Assembly (NCBI GenBank): GCA_037693485.1
Contig: CM075345.1
Span: 88,990,001-89,054,000, forward strand
DNA: 64,000 bases
Source: Kitagawia praeruptora
Taxonomy: Eukaryota; Streptophyta; Magnoliopsida; Apiales; Apiaceae
Direction: 5' to 3'
Notes under the pieces: generated by a model
Database searches by the model: none
Seen by the model: only the letters and a program-made list of their open reading frames with translations
Told to the model about the DNA's origin: nothing
Shown: in pieces, positions 1-12,110 of the stretch
Layout: every line of letters starts with the position of its first letter
How positions within the stretch are numbered: position 1 is the stretch's first letter
Made by a program: the position numbers and the translations under genes

Positions 1-1
1 T

Positions 2-1130
2 CTTGCTCAGTTCACACAACAGACGGGGGAATCTTTATGTGAAGCTTGGGAGCGCTATAAAGAAATGCTAAGAAAATGCCCTCACCATGGAATGCCCAAC
101 TGGATGGTAATTAATTGCTTTTACAATGGTCTAGGATGGCAATCAAGACCAATCGTGGATGCAGCATCAGGGGGAGCCTTATGGGCTAAGAGCTATGAAG
201 CCGCCTACGAGCTTATTGAAATGATGGCGGCTAATGAATATCAGAATCCGACGCAGAGGATGCCTCAACACAAGGTGGCAGGAATCCTCGAGGTTGACAC
301 AGCCACATCACTATCAGCTCAGCTTGAAGCACTAAACATGAAGGTGGATTCTCTGACAAACTATGGGGTACATCAAGTAGCGAGTGTTTGTGAGCTATGC
401 GCCGGTGGACATGAAACGAGTCAATGTGCAATTTCCAATGAATCAGTGCACTTTGTGAGCAATTTTCAAAAGCAACAGCATCCAGTCCCAAACACTTACC
501 AACCCAACAACAGAAACCATCCTAACTTCAGCTGGAGCAACAATAAAAATGGATTGCAACCACCACAACCATATCAAACACAACCACCATATCAAACACA
601 ACAACCACAGCCATATCAACAACAACCATACCATCATACCCAAAATCAGCAATATGGGGCCAGACCATATAATCCCTCAGGATCACATCAACAGCAGGGG
701 CAACAACTTCAGAATCAGTACGCCCAGAAACAATCTTAACCTCCGGGATTTAATCAGCAATATTATGCAGGTCCAGGCCAACAGTCTGCTGAGAAATCAG
801 AATTGGAAGAACTAAGATTGATGTGTAAGAGCCATGTCGTATCTCTTAAAACTCTGGAAAACCAAATTGGCCAAATAGCAAACGCCTTACTCAATAGGCC
901 GCAAGGAGTTCTTCCTAGCGACACAAAAACAAACCCTGGAAAAAGGGACGGCAAAGAACAAGTCAAAGCTATCACTTTAAGATCTGGTAAAATCACAAAG
1001 GACCAAGAAGTTGAAAAGGTAAACGAACAACCGGAGGCACAGGGCAGTCACACCACTACAGAGGAACAAACGGAGATCTCGAAACCTAAAATCAACATCA
1101 ACAAACCGGTAGGATGTCAACGGGCCATCT
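2..1130 (+). pseudogene. gag: Athila I gag, 3' part, broken
   Basis: The frame is already open at base 2 and resembles the middle of the gag of Athila C (CPHHG and FYNGL motifs at about 80-130). A zinc-knuckle-like CELCAGGHETSQC (CX2CX3HX4C) lies near 394-432 and is followed by a Gln/Pro/Tyr-rich tail. An in-frame TAA at 737-739 interrupts it. The same frame continues to a TGA at 1130-1132, where a frameshift is needed to join the protease region. It would encode the capsid/nucleocapsid polyprotein that packages element RNA. The N-terminus is outside the window. Confidence 0.8.
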
Positions 1131-2240
1131 GAGAAACCATCTCAGGAGCATAAAACTGCAAACACACAATTCTACCCTCCTCCACCATATTCGCAGAGAC
1201 TCCAGAAGCAGAGATTGGATAAGCAGTTTGCAAAGTTTTTAGAAGTATTCAAGAAGCTAAAGATAAACATACCATTTGCAGAGGCTCTTGAACAAATGCC
1301 TAGTTATGCTAAGTTCATGAAGGGTATTCTATCAAGGAAACTGAAGCTTGAGGAATTGGAAACCGTTGCCTTGACAGAAGAATGCAGTGCGGTATTGCAA
1401 CAGAAATTGCCCCCAAAACTCAAGGATCCTGGAAGCTTCACAATACCATGCACTATAGGCAAATTATATTTCAACAAATGCTTATGTGACTTGGGAGCTA
1501 GTATAAATTTGATGCCATTGTCTGTGTTCATGCAACTTGGTCTGCCTGATCCAAAACCTACAAATATCTTCTTACAGCTAGCAGATCGGTCGATTACGTA
1601 TCCAAGAGGTATTGTGGAAGATGTCCTGGTAAAAGTGGATAAGCTCATCTTTCCTGCGGATTTTGTTATACTGGATTTTGAGGAGGACAAGAAGATTCCC
1701 ATCATCTTGGGAAGACCATTTTTAGCTACAGGCCAAACTTTGATCGACGTGCAAAAATGAGAGCTCACAATGAGAGTGCAAGATCAGAATGTCACTTTCA
1801 ATGTGTTTAACGCAATGAAATTCCCAATAGATGAAGAGGAGTGTTTTAAAGTGGACATGGTTGATTCATTAGTGAACATAGAGAAGGAACAACTGCTAAA
1901 GTCAGATCCCTTAGAAAGAGCCTTAATAGGGGATTCTGAAGAGGAAGATGTAGAAGGAGAAGAACAAATTCAGATGTTGAATTCAGCCCCTTGGAAGAGG
2001 AGGTTTGATTTTCCAATTGAGTCTCTTGGGTTAGAAGATCTTAAAAAGTCACAGGTGCGCCTTAAACCATCTGTTGAAGAAGCTCCTTCTCTTGAGCTCA
2101 AACCTTTGCCAGATCACTTGAGGTATGCATATTTAGGTGATGCATCTACATTACCTGTTATTATTGTTGCTAACCTATCAGGTAATGAAGAAGACAAGCT
2201 GTTGCGGATTCTGATAGAGCATAAATCAGCAATCGGGTGG
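1131..2240 (+). pseudogene. pol: Athila I protease and protease-RT linker, broken
   Basis: The retroviral-type aspartic protease is recognised by CDLGASINLMPLSVF (near 1485-1530), with the second signature ILGRPFL near 1708. It would cleave the Gag-Pol polyprotein inside the particle. An in-frame TGA at 1758-1760 (one base from GGA) separates it from the acidic linker that follows (1770 onward, rich in Glu and Asp). The linker leads into RT without a frame change. The equivalent frame of Athila C is open here, so the stop is a mutation and not a family feature. Confidence 0.8.
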
Positions 2241-3640
2241 ACCATAGCAGATATTAAGAGAATCAGGCCCTCCTATTGCATGCATAAGATTCTTCTTGAG
2301 GAAGGAAGTAAACCATCTGTAGAACATCAGAGAAGACTCAATCCGATAATGAAAGAGGGGGTGAAGAAGGAAATTCTTAAATGGCTGGATGCAGGGATCA
2401 TTTATCCAATTTCAGACAGTTCTTGGGTGAGTCCGGTGCAATGTGTGCCTAAGAAAGGAGGCATGACAGTGGTAGCAAATGAAAAGAATGAGCTCAACCC
2501 TACTCGGACAGTCACAGGGTGGAGAGTATGCATGGATTATCGGAAGCTAAATAAGGCCACCAGAAAAGATCATTTTCCTCTACCATTCATCGATCAAATG
2601 CTGGATAGGTTGGCTGGCCATGAGTATTTGATGGGTATTCAGGTTATAATCAGATTTGTATTGCTCTAGAAGATCAGGAGAAGACCACATTCACTTGTCC
2701 TTTTGGCACTTTTGCTTTCCGACGAGTTTCTTTCGGGCTATGTGGTGCACCTGCTACCTTTCAGAGATGCATGATGGCCATATTTTCTGACATGATTGGA
2801 ATAAATGTGGAGGTTTTCAAGGATGATTTTTCAGTTTTTGGAACTTCTTATGATGAGGCTTTGGATAATCTGAATCTGGTCCTGAAACGATGTGTTGAGA
2901 CCAATTTGGTGCTAAATTGGGAAAAGTGCCATTTCATGGTGCAAGAGGGAATCATTCTCGGGCATAAAGTATCTAGCGAGGGACTTGAAGTAGACAGGGC
3001 TAAGGTGGAGACTATTCAAAGACTTCCTCCTCCAATCTCAGTTAGAGGAATCCGTAGTTTTCTTGGACATGCAGGTTTCTATCGGCGATTCATACAAGAC
3101 TTCTCCAAAATTTCTAAGCCGTTGTGCAATTTGCTGGAGAAAGACACCCCTTTCAAGTTTGATGATGATTGCTTGGCTGCTTTCGAGCTATTGAAGAAGA
3201 AGTTGACATCAGCCCCGATTATTACAGCACCTAATTGGGAAGAGCCATTCGAGCTAATGTGCGATGCTAGTGATTTTGCCGTGGGAGCTGTGCTTGGTCA
3301 GCGAAAGAAGAATATTTTTCATGTGGTTTACTATGCTAGTAAAACCCTCAACGATGCACAGCTGAATTACACCACTACGGAGAAAGAACTTTTGGCAGTT
3401 CTCTATGGTTTTGAGAAATTCAGGTCCTATTTGCTTGGGACGAAGGTGACAGTCTACACTGATCATGTAGCCATTAGATATCTATTTTCGAAGAAGGATT
3501 CAAAGCCGCAATTGATTCGCTGGATTCTTCTACTGCAAGAGTTTGAGCTTGAAATAAAAGACAAGAAGGGGACAGAAAATCAGGTAGCCGATCATCTATC
3601 ATGGTTGGAGGATCATGGTAAGGATAAGACGCTAATCAAT
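2241..3640 (+). pseudogene. pol: Athila I reverse transcriptase and RNase H, frameshifted
   Basis: The RT fingers/palm include RRLNP (near 2335), LDAGIIYPIS and MDYRKLN (near 2533). A short deletion near 2628-2640 in the HEY..DGYSG block shifts the frame, so the first part ends at TAG 2667-2669 and the rest runs in another frame. The active site is FKDDFSVFG near 2818; the two Asp are kept but the usual Met before them is Lys. RNase H follows, with CDASD (near 3260), TEKELLAV and YTDH. The domains would copy element RNA into DNA; this copy cannot make them in one piece. Confidence 0.85.
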
Positions 3641-4915
3641 GAATCATTCCCAGATGAGCAGTTGTTTATGGTGCAAGGAGAAGTGCCATGGTTTGCAGAT
3701 ATTGTGAATTATCTGGTGAGCAACGTCATTCCGTCAGAATTCTCTTATGCTCAAAAGAAGAAGTTTTTGCATGATGTGAAGTGGTATCGATGGGATGAAC
3801 CGTTCTTGTTCAGGCAAGGAGCAGATCAGATTATAAGGAGATGCATTCCGTATAGTGAGACTGAGGGTGTTTTGCGAGATTGCCACTCCACTACTTATGG
3901 TGGCCATTATGGTGGAGAGAAGACCGCGACTCGAGTACTTCAGGCGGGATTTTTCTGGCCAACCTTGTTTAAAGATGCTCACCAATTTGTGATGAGATGT
4001 GATCGATGTCAAAGAGCTGGAAATATCTCCAAGCGGAATGAGATGCCTCTTAGCATGCTTCTTGAAGTTGAGATTTTCGATGTATGGGGGATAAACTTTA
4101 TGGGGCCATTTGTATCTTCTTGCAATAATCAGTACATTCTGTTAGCTGTGGATTACGTGTCTAAATGGGTCGAGGTGAAGGCTTTACCGACCAATGATGC
4201 TAAAGTGGTACTGAACTTTTTGCACAAAAATATATTCATACGTTTTGGCACTCCTAGAGCAATAATCAGTGATGAGGGAACGCATTTTTGCAATCGCCAG
4301 TTCACGGCGTTAATGGCGAAGTATAATGTAATGCATCGTGTTGCCACTGCTTATCATCCCCAAACGAATCCATCGAGGAAAGATTGGTCATTGAAGTTAG
4401 ACGAAGCTGTTTGGGCATACAGAACTGCGTATAAAACACCCTTGGGTATGTCTCCTTTTCAGTTGGTGTATGGTAAGGCTTGTCATTTGCCTGCCGAGCT
4501 TGAGCACAAGGCATACTGGGCTTTGAAGAAATTGAACTTCGACATGAAAGTTGCTGGTGATAAGAGGATGCTTCAACTGAATGAGCTTGATGAGTTTCGT
4601 CTACAGGCTTATGAGAATAACAAGCTGTACAAGGAGAAGGTCAAGAGATGGCATGATAGAAGGTTGGTACATAAAACATTTGTACCGGGTCAAATGGTTC
4701 TGCTTTTCAACTCTCGGCTCAGACTTTTTCCTGGAAAGCTCAAGTCAAGGTGGTCAGGTCCGTTCACGGTTAAAACAGTGTTTTCGCATGGTGCAGTGGA
4801 AATTTTTGATAAGTCACCTAATCAGTCTTTTAAGGTGAATGGGCAGAGGCTTAAGCATTATTTTGGGGGTACGGTGAACCGTGAGGAATTCACCGCTATT
4901 CTTGCCCCAGCATGA
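3641..4915 (+). pseudogene. pol: Athila I integrase lacking its catalytic Glu
   Basis: The N-terminal HHCC zinc-binding region (CHSTTYGGH to CDRCQ, about 3880-4010) and the first two catalytic Asp (DVWGINFMGPF near 4079; ISDEGTHF near 4266) are present. After AYHPQT (near 4350) the frame jumps to SRKDW. Compared with Athila C, 19 residues are missing in frame, including the third catalytic residue, Glu. The tail ends with FKVNGQRLKHY, as in C, and I see no chromodomain. The protein would be inactive for strand transfer even if the upstream breaks were absent. Confidence 0.85.
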
Positions 4916-6424
4916 TCAAGCAGCAGACTTGTCAAGCTAGCGACAATAAACAAGCGCTTCATGGGAGGCAACCCATAGGTTTTATGTTTTTATTTTTAGT
5001 TTGATTTTATTTTGTATTATGTTAAGTTAATTTGCAGGTCATTGACGGATTACAGGAGCTTGCTTCGCAAAAGAAAAATTCTTCTTTCGAGGTAGACTAA
5101 CTTCAGTTTGGAGCTCATGCAGCTTTTCCACCACTTGATTCACCATCCGAGGAGGGTGACGGTGCCGACAGTTAGGGGAGTTCTCTTTTATCCTTTATCT
5201 GTACCTTCAATGAGGACATTGAATATTTCAAGTTTGGGGGAGATTTAGGATCATTGATTAATCGAGTCGTAGTATTGCATATAGTTTCATGTAGTTCATA
5301 ATATACCATGCTAGTATAATTCCATATAATTCATATTATGCCATGTAAAAAAAAATAAAAATAAAAATTCATATTCATGATTAGTTGCATAACATATTTT
5401 CCTTGATCCCGTAGTGCTTGGTGGTTTTGTTTAGTATCCAATGATGAATCTGAGTGTGATAATGATGAATAGAGGGCTGATTTAAATGCTTATGAATTGA
5501 CTTGCATGCTACGGAAACACATTCTTAACAGAGTCTCAGCAATTGCTCTTGAACTAGTTCTGGAACATACTTGTTGTTTTGTTAAGAATAATCACTTGTT
5601 TATATTTAGAATATTCTGTATTCCCTTAAAAGCATAAGAGCACTAAAATATAAGTTTGGGGGAAACCAAGGATTGCTTGCTAAAAGTGTAGTAGTTAAGA
5701 AAATTAATAAGGTTAGGCGTCAAAGGCTAGTAGCCGCTCATATGCATTTTATGAGTAGTCTAGGGGTGGAATAAGATGGAGCGAAACGCACTCATTCTTA
5801 AAAAAAAAAAAGAAGAAAAAAAAAGAGAAAAAAAAAGGAGTTGATATGAGTGTATATGGGCATAATTGACTGCGGTTGGGCTCATTAATACTCGAGCAAT
5901 TAAGTTCTAGGGGACTTTGTGCCTAGTGACCTAAGACTTTCTCAGTCTGGGATCCATTAACCCAACGCTCTCTACAAGAGTATTAGTGCATAAGTCTTTA
6001 GGGACCTCAACCATTGCACGGTCAAATAAGCATAAGTAGCATAGTTTCGTATATATAGTAGTTGAATGATCTAAATAAAGCATGTGAATCCTTGGCAAAC
6101 TTGAATAAGTATGAAGGTGTCTCTGAGTTATTAAGTGTTTAACGTTCATTCTATTTATAAACTTGTGATTGTTTGGTCGAAGAATATGCTATGTTTCTGA
6201 ACTAGTGTAGGGAGTATATCTGGTGAGCTAAGCACACATGCACATTTCTGTACTTGTAAATGTTAATATGCGGGTATTTAGTCGATCTCTATTTGGAAGT
6301 ATCACATTCTCTGAGGCACTCTACTAAATTGGTTATTGCTTTGCCTATGGGATCCTTGCATCAGTTGCATTCATGCATTTAGAGGTAGTCGAGTCTGTTT
6401 TCGCTTGAGGACAAGCATCGATTT
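4916..6424 (+). other. Athila I non-coding 3' region
   Basis: No credible ORF is present, so there is no envelope-like gene here, although some Athila elements carry one. The region holds the conserved hairpin block just after the stop codon, two internal AAGTTTGGGGG blocks (5230-5240 and 5652-5662) that resemble the polypurine tract, and an A-rich purine run at 5799-5838. All three also occur in Athila B, and versions of them occur in Athila C. Confidence 0.7.
4929..4975 (+). ncRNA. Conserved hairpin block downstream of Athila pol (element I)
   Basis: TTGTC/GACAA (4929-4933 and 4942-4946) can pair around an 8-nt loop. It is followed by AAGCGCTTC and by TGGGAGGCAACCCA (4962-4975), whose ends TGGG/CCCA can pair. 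The same block follows the stop codon in Athila B (47887-47935) and, for the second part, Athila C (27928-27952 on the minus strand). A cis-acting RNA role is inferred. Confidence 0.5.
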
Positions 6425-6437
6425 AAGTTTGGGGGTG
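6425..6437 (+). promoter_or_regulatory. Polypurine tract of Athila I
   Basis: AAGTTTGGGGGTG lies directly before the LTR start TGATAAGTGG. This is the expected plus-strand primer site, and the same tract precedes the Athila B 3' LTR at 49373-49385. Confidence 0.8.
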
Positions 6438-6682
6438 TGATAAGTGGATTTTATATCCACTTATTATGCACTAATTGGACCTAGATTGGTGGTTTATCTT
6501 TAAGTATATTGTGTCTTTTAATTCGTTTATTTTGTTTCAGTCTTTTTTGTGCAGAACTCGCAACTTTAGGTATCGTGGTGATAAAAGACTACAAATGGTG
6601 GATTTTTGCCTCAATTCGGAATTTAATCACAAGGATTTTATTATCAAGTGGACTGGCTACGAGGAAAAAGAATTATCATAAA

Positions 6683-7400
6683 GAAATTCTGAGTGATATA
6701 TTCTTAAAGCTGAAACCCCGGTTGGAATTGTTATATTTTTCGTTAAGCAAAAGGAGCCCGGTTTCAGATCCTCAGTAGACCGCAGCTTGCACCTGGACGA
6801 GCAATGAGGAAATAGAATTGTCACAAAAATATGGAAAGTGATATATTCTTACAATAGGAATCCCGGTTGGAATTGATGTATTTTCTGTTAAGCGAAAGGA
6901 GTCCGGTTCCAGGCCCTCACTAGACCGCAGCTTAGAGCGTAAGGATATATTTATATTAATAAATATTTTATTTATTTAGAAAATTATATTTATAAATATC
7001 TAATAATATTAGATATTTATTTTTATAATTTCTGGAATAAATTAATTATTTATTAATTAAAGATTATAAGCTGTGCGGATTAAAAAGCATTTATACGGAG
7101 CCCATCCATGTAAAACAAGTTAGGCCCCGGTTTTGTTGAATGTTTTAGCAGGTCATGTCTTAAAGTAAAGTGTAATGATGGTTTTACAAAGAATTGAATA
7201 AGAAGAAAAAGAAGTTAGGCAGGCCAGCAAAACCACCGCCCGCCGATAGACCGTAAGAGTTAAGGATATATTTATATTAATAAATATTTTATTTAATTAG
7301 AAAATTATATTTATAAATATCTAATAATATTAGATATTTATTTTTATAATTTCTGGATTAAAATAATTATTTATTAACTAAAGATTATAAGCTGTGCGGG
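6683..7400 (+). repeat. Tandem duplications in U3 of the Athila I LTR
   Basis: One unit of about 145 bp (GTGATATATTCTTA at 6693 and again at 6838, each ending in TAGACCGCAGCTT) is repeated twice. A second, AT-rich unit of about 150 bp (from AAGGATATATTTATATTAAT at 6941) recurs 321 bp later at 7262. The copies have diverged by several substitutions, so the duplications are not recent. Confidence 0.75.
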
Positions 7401-7682
7401 TTAAGAAGCATTTTATGAGCTGTCTACAATAAGACGAAATAGGCCCAGGTTTTGTTAAAAGTGTTAGCAGGTCACCAGGTTCATTTACAAAGTGTTAGCA
7501 GGCCACGTGAATTGTTTACAACAAGTGAATAACAATATGTATTTCAAATGAATTGACTTTGAAAAGCAAACGTTAGGCAAGCAACAGCCGCCTGCGCGTG
7601 AGGCCACCAACCGCTGCTATCCAGTCCTGTTTTGCTGCTTTCGGTCGGTTTATTTATTCCTAGATGGTGGGCTAATTTGTGC

Positions 7683-7690
7683 TATAAATA
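7683..7690 (+). promoter_or_regulatory. TATA box of the Athila I LTR
   Basis: TATAAATA lies in the same relative place and context (GCTATAAATA) as in the Athila B LTRs. Transcription would start about 30 bp downstream. Confidence 0.6.
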
Positions 7691-7854
7691 GATGTGTTTT
7701 CCTCAGGTTTTAAAACATCCCTCAACTGAGTTTTCTCTTTAATTCAGTTGTATTCTCTCTAGCTTCTTTGTATTTTTAGTTTCATTTTATACACTTTAAT
7801 TTTCCGCAAGTTCTATTTTGGTGGAAGATTGTAAGGGGATTATTTTGGAGTGCT

Positions 7855-7975
7855 CTTCTATTTCGTTGGAAGCTATTTCGGTTCTATTTTCTAAACTCTT
7901 ATTTTACGGGGATTACTTGGATTACTCCTCTCTATTTCGTTGGAAGCTATTTCGGTTCTATTTTCTAAACTCTTG
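7855..7975 (+). repeat. Direct repeat of 74-bp spacing in the R/U5 part of the Athila I LTR
   Basis: The block CTATTTCGTTGGAAGCTATT and its continuation to TAAACTCTT occurs twice, offset by about 74 bp, downstream of the TATA box. It was probably created by local slippage. Confidence 0.75.
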
Positions 7976-8817
7976 TATTTCATATTTTATTCATGCAATT
8001 TTATACCATGTTTTCTTTTAATCCCATGATGACGTTTCGTTCGATTATGAACTAATCGACGTCATGGGATTCTAATGGATTTATTTACGTAATTTAGAAA
8101 TTCGATGCCTTAATACTTTGTATTATGATAAAATTTCAGATTGCCTAATGTGGTTGCACTTAATTTATTAGATGCGTAGCTAACGTCTAATTTATTAATT
8201 CCTAATGAATGCGAAAGTGGATTTAGGAATTTAGAATTTGTCATGTTAGCATAGGTTCGTAATTGTCATGTACATTTACGATAAGTGGTAGGATTTTGGA
8301 TCACATCACCCTATGTAGTCATAATAAAGGAATTTATTCGTAAACCAATTATGTTTTCAAATCTTATAGACATATAGGGTCTAAACATAAACGGTGTCCA
8401 CGCAACTTCTATCTTTTTAAGTGGATGTTCGTGTGGTTTGATATGAGTTAAGGCTGAAAGGCGCTTATGTTAGTTTCATGTTCCCGGCTAGCTTTCGTAA
8501 TTATCAAAATTACTTTGAAATTAAGGCATCAATTCTAAATGAAATAAATAATGAAATTAGAATCCCATGTTTTTCTCACTTATAAAATTCTCGTTTAAGA
8601 AAATCAAATAGATCAAATTATTTAGTATTATTATTTTGATAAATCAATTAGAATAATTAATCAAAACTCCCTTTTATATTTATTCAAGCAGTTTGTTGTT
8701 TAATCATACGTCGTTGCATAAACACTATTTCTGAACAAACACCAAGTCTTCGTGGGATCGAACTTATTACATTACTTGTGACCGCGTACACTTGCGCAGT
8801 TAGTTTTCGAACCAACA

Positions 8818-9220
8818 TTGCTCTTGACAATCACCTCATGTTGCTAATCATTGATTCCATGGACATGTCAATGTTTGCAAACATTGCATCATGCACATCT
8901 GCCAAAGAAATGTGGGATCACATTGAGGTGTTATGTGAAGGAACGGATGAGGTCAAGGAAAACAAGAAACAGATACTGGTCACACAGTATGAAGCTTTCG
9001 TGGCACAGTCCAAGGAAAGCATCACTGAAATGTTTGAGAGATTTCACAAGCTAGTTACTGAGTTGCAGATGAATGGCAAGGTTTACAGCACAAAGGAGTT
9101 GAACATGAAGTTTCTGCTATCTTCACCAAATCATCTAGAGCAAAGGGTCATTTCTCTAAGGGAAAGAGATTTGAACAAAGTTACATATGATGTGCTCTAT
9201 GGGGTTTTAAAAACTCATGA
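8818..9220 (+). pseudogene. gag: Copia A gag, N-terminal fragment
   Basis: Copia-type Gag (UBN2-like family) is recognised by TSAKEMWDHIEVLCEG and by the pattern SITEMFERFHKLVTELQ, which match the gags of copia D and F. The fragment begins at the end of Athila I and stops at CACTA-1. Removing CACTA-1 with one TSD rejoins the frame exactly and reads KTHELEL, as in copia D. Gag forms the particle shell. The start codon and about the first 100 residues lie outside the window. Confidence 0.8.
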
Positions 9221-9640
9221 CACTACAAGAAATATGGGCTATTGCAACGCCAAAAAAGTGTCATATTAGACCCCAAATGTGTTACAATAGAGGTTTTTGC
9301 AATGTTTTTGCCAAAATTCAGCGTTGCATCTGCTGCCGTTGCAATAGACCCCTATAGCAACGTTTTACCTACTTATTGCAATATTTTTAAAGTATTACAA
9401 TATCCCCTTTAGTGCAACACTTTTGTTATGTTTAGTGACACTTTTATGATGTTGTAGTAGACTATTGCAACACCATTTTGTAACATTTTTTAGTTAAAAG
9501 TGTTGCAAAGTCAATTTATTGCAACATTTTTATGTAACATTTTATCCCCTATTGTAATGCTTTTGGTTTTTTTAGCAACATTTATATGCAACACTTTGTA
9601 TTAGTCCAATTTGAAATATGTTGTTTGAAATGTCAATAAA
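9221..9640. repeat. Left TIR and subterminal repeats of CACTA-1
   Basis: The TIR is followed by a dozen or so degenerate copies of TTGCAACA, GTAACATTTT and their variants. Such subterminal arrays are transposase-binding sites in known CACTA elements. Confidence 0.7.
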
Positions 9641-12110
9641 CCAAAACAAAAGCAAATCAAACCAGAAATCACATTTCAAATTTTCCAAATGGCAAATCCT
9701 ACAGAATACATGTCAATAAAGCCCAAAGTCGGCTTATACCATAAATCATCTTACATCGAGTACTTAAATCCAAATTCGAAACTTACACACCATAAATCTA
9801 AATAAAACTTGGTCTTTCCTATTAAAGTACCAAGCTATTCTCCATGAACCACCTTTTCCATGATGCTATTGTTGTAGCTTTCAATACATGAATCTTCGAA
9901 CCCTTGAAGCGCATGTGTAGCTCTCTTCAATGGTAAACACCCCATTGAACCTACTTGCACCAGGAAGTGAGGTTGTCAAAAATAAGCCGGTACCCTATGC
10001 TTCTGGTCTTAGAAAACAAAGTCCAAACCTGCTGATGTTAAGAATATAGCTGGTTTCATGCAAACAAAGTAATGTGTGAATCCAAGACTCAATGGGATCA
10101 CCAGATGCATATCCAAGAAAGTCTTTTAACTCTCCGGAGAGATTATTATCTTCCAAGTCCCTGCGTTGAAAGAAATCCGTTTTAAAATACAATTCGCTAT
10201 AACTGAATTCAAGAAAATCATCAAAAAGAGCTTGCTCTTAATAAAGTTTTATCTGTGTACTCAATTTGTATGTCAACTAGCTTAAGTTCAAAAAAAAAAT
10301 CGTAAATTACTAAACATAGTTGATGATGATAACCAGTGCAATGATTCAGGATAACCAAACAAAGCAAATACCGGAGAGATGTATTAACCCTAACAGTAAA
10401 GATAAGTCACACAAGGCAGAATGCTAACAGGTGCTGCGACAAATTCGTGATCCTTGCATATGTAAGACTTGAGCTGTTTAGATTTAAAGTTACAGACATG
10501 CCTGCTACTATAGGATATATAGCATTTTTCATCAAGACACTTGTATCAACTTTGTTTGCTTTTTAAGAAAGATACGATTAATGATTCAGAAAGTTCGGAA
10601 TCTTAATATGCTAATAGTGATTTTTGCTTACTCATCTACTAGATATACTAGTAATTTACGATAATGATTCAGTTTCTTTAGATACCTTCTTTCTTATTAA
10701 AAATTAATCGCAATTTGGCATAAACTTTTTAACATTTCGATTACTTCCCTAATTCCACTACATTTATTTGTGCAAAATTCCTGAAAACACTAACACCTTA
10801 GATATAGAAACAAATTACAGAACTGAACACTGAAAAATAGCACAAATTCATCAACACAAATAACCAAAAAAACAGAGAAAAGCGAGATAGAGGATCCATT
10901 ACAAATTCACCTAGCACTATGTGTGGAAATCTATAAACCAAAATATCACAATAATACCCAAAAAAAACAGAGCTTATCAGAAAATGCTGATATAGTGCAC
11001 CTACAAGGACCAACTCTGCCAATAATCTTAGATGATAAGTTATTCACTTATGATAAAGAACATATTCTCAAAGTTACTAATTCTAGAGAATGATGGTATT
11101 GAAATATGAAGCAGGCTAGATACATGTGTCCTGAAAAGAAGTCGATAGTGCGTCTAAAACCTGTTATCCTACATGGTTCTGGCAAAGGTTATAAGAAAGC
11201 AGCAAATCCAGCACTGTAAGCATATTCCACATAAAACCGCTATTGTGTAAATAATTATAAATTTGATCATAATTGACCTGCAGCTTTGTGTTTCATGCAT
11301 AAAAGTACAACCACAACTGTATTAAAAAACTAACATACACAAAACTTCATTGAACACATCATCTAGCCCAAGTAATAAACTCATGATCAATTGTCTTATA
11401 AATAGCAATTCAACTGTGCTGGTGCAACTGAGCTAATATATATTATTATTGATGACTTTTGTATAGAGTTAAATGATATATGCGACCTCTTTCCTTCATG
11501 CACAATGCTGCAGGACTCATGAGCAATGTAAACAAGTACATCCAGTTGTGCAAAATACTAAACCATGCAAACTTCTAAGGAAATCATCAAATTTTCAAAG
11601 GACTAAACCCACAATGTCATGTGTTCTATCCTGTAATAGTAGTAAGTAGTATTTTAAGAGCTGGTTGCACTGTCTCAAAAACTTCAATGGAACTAACTTT
11701 CTCTTCATCATTAATTAAGTATTTTTATATCACATGGTTTTCACGGCATAAAACAAGATATCCTATTATTTGAAAAATCCAGCAATATAATAATATTTGA
11801 AAAATCATATTATTTTATAGCACATCGAAACTTATGAAGTTGCAAGAAGTATACCGAACAGGAAACAGGAGGTATATATGTTGAACAGAAAACATGTAAT
11901 TGTCATCAATTATCTCAAGTAATTTGCCTTGATATTTGTTTCCAAGAACCTGTTCAATCAAACTGAACGAGTTAAGTAGGCGGATCTTACCACATTAGAA
12001 CATATATTAAGCACATGATATAGACTTGCATGGATTCATTTCAGCTAAGTAAGTGTCATTACCAGCTAGACTTCCACTTGGTAACACTGACCAAGGAGAC
12101 CTACTTGGAG
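9641..12110. other. CACTA-1 interior, mostly unassigned
   Basis: AT-rich, with no long ORF. One minus-strand segment, 10160 down to 9995, opens after an acceptor-like TTTCAACGCAG and reads DLEDNNLSGELKDFL. This faintly resembles a leucine-rich repeat but is too short for a call. I see nothing else assignable in this stretch. Confidence 0.4.

Larger units (their letters stand above)
1..8817 (+). mobile_element. Athila-lineage Ty3/gypsy retrotransposon I (5' end outside window)
   Basis: Order gag, protease, RT, RNase H, integrase, long non-coding 3' region, polypurine tract, 3' LTR. The RT stretch with MDYRKLN, followed by an xDD active site, and the protease motif CDLGAS are those of plant Athila elements. 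The 5' LTR, primer site and gag start lie to the left of the window. The LTR ends in ACCAACA at 8817. The next bases are copia gag sequence, so this element sits inside the gag of copia A. A TSD cannot be confirmed without the left flank. Several nonsense and frame breaks make the copy defective. Confidence 0.85.
6438..8817 (+). repeat. 3' LTR of Athila I
   Basis: It starts TGATAAGTGG and ends ACCAACA, and its 3' half is recognisably related to the Athila B LTR (ACTTGTGACC.CGTAC near the end, and the block around 8025-8100). At about 2380 bp it is some 900 bp longer than the B LTR, partly because its U3 contains tandem duplications. A TATA box lies at 7683-7690. Confidence 0.8.

Noticed and set aside
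4680..4915. Chromodomain at the integrase C-terminus
   Set aside because: The tail ends in FKVNGQRLKHY and a short extension, as in Athila C, with no chromodomain-like aromatic pattern. This argues against a chromovirus.
4916..6437. An envelope-like gene downstream of Athila I pol
   Set aside because: Only short, unrelated open stretches occur here, with no signal peptide, membrane span or length typical of the Athila extra ORF.
8778..8817. Start of copia A gag at 8778
   Set aside because: The open frame begins inside the Athila I LTR. True gag sequence starts only after the LTR end at 8817, so the apparent start codon is accidental.
9995..10192. A leucine-rich-repeat receptor gene in CACTA-1
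   Set aside because: Only about ten residues (DLEDNNLSGEL) resemble one repeat. No further repeats, kinase domain or membrane segment are found nearby.
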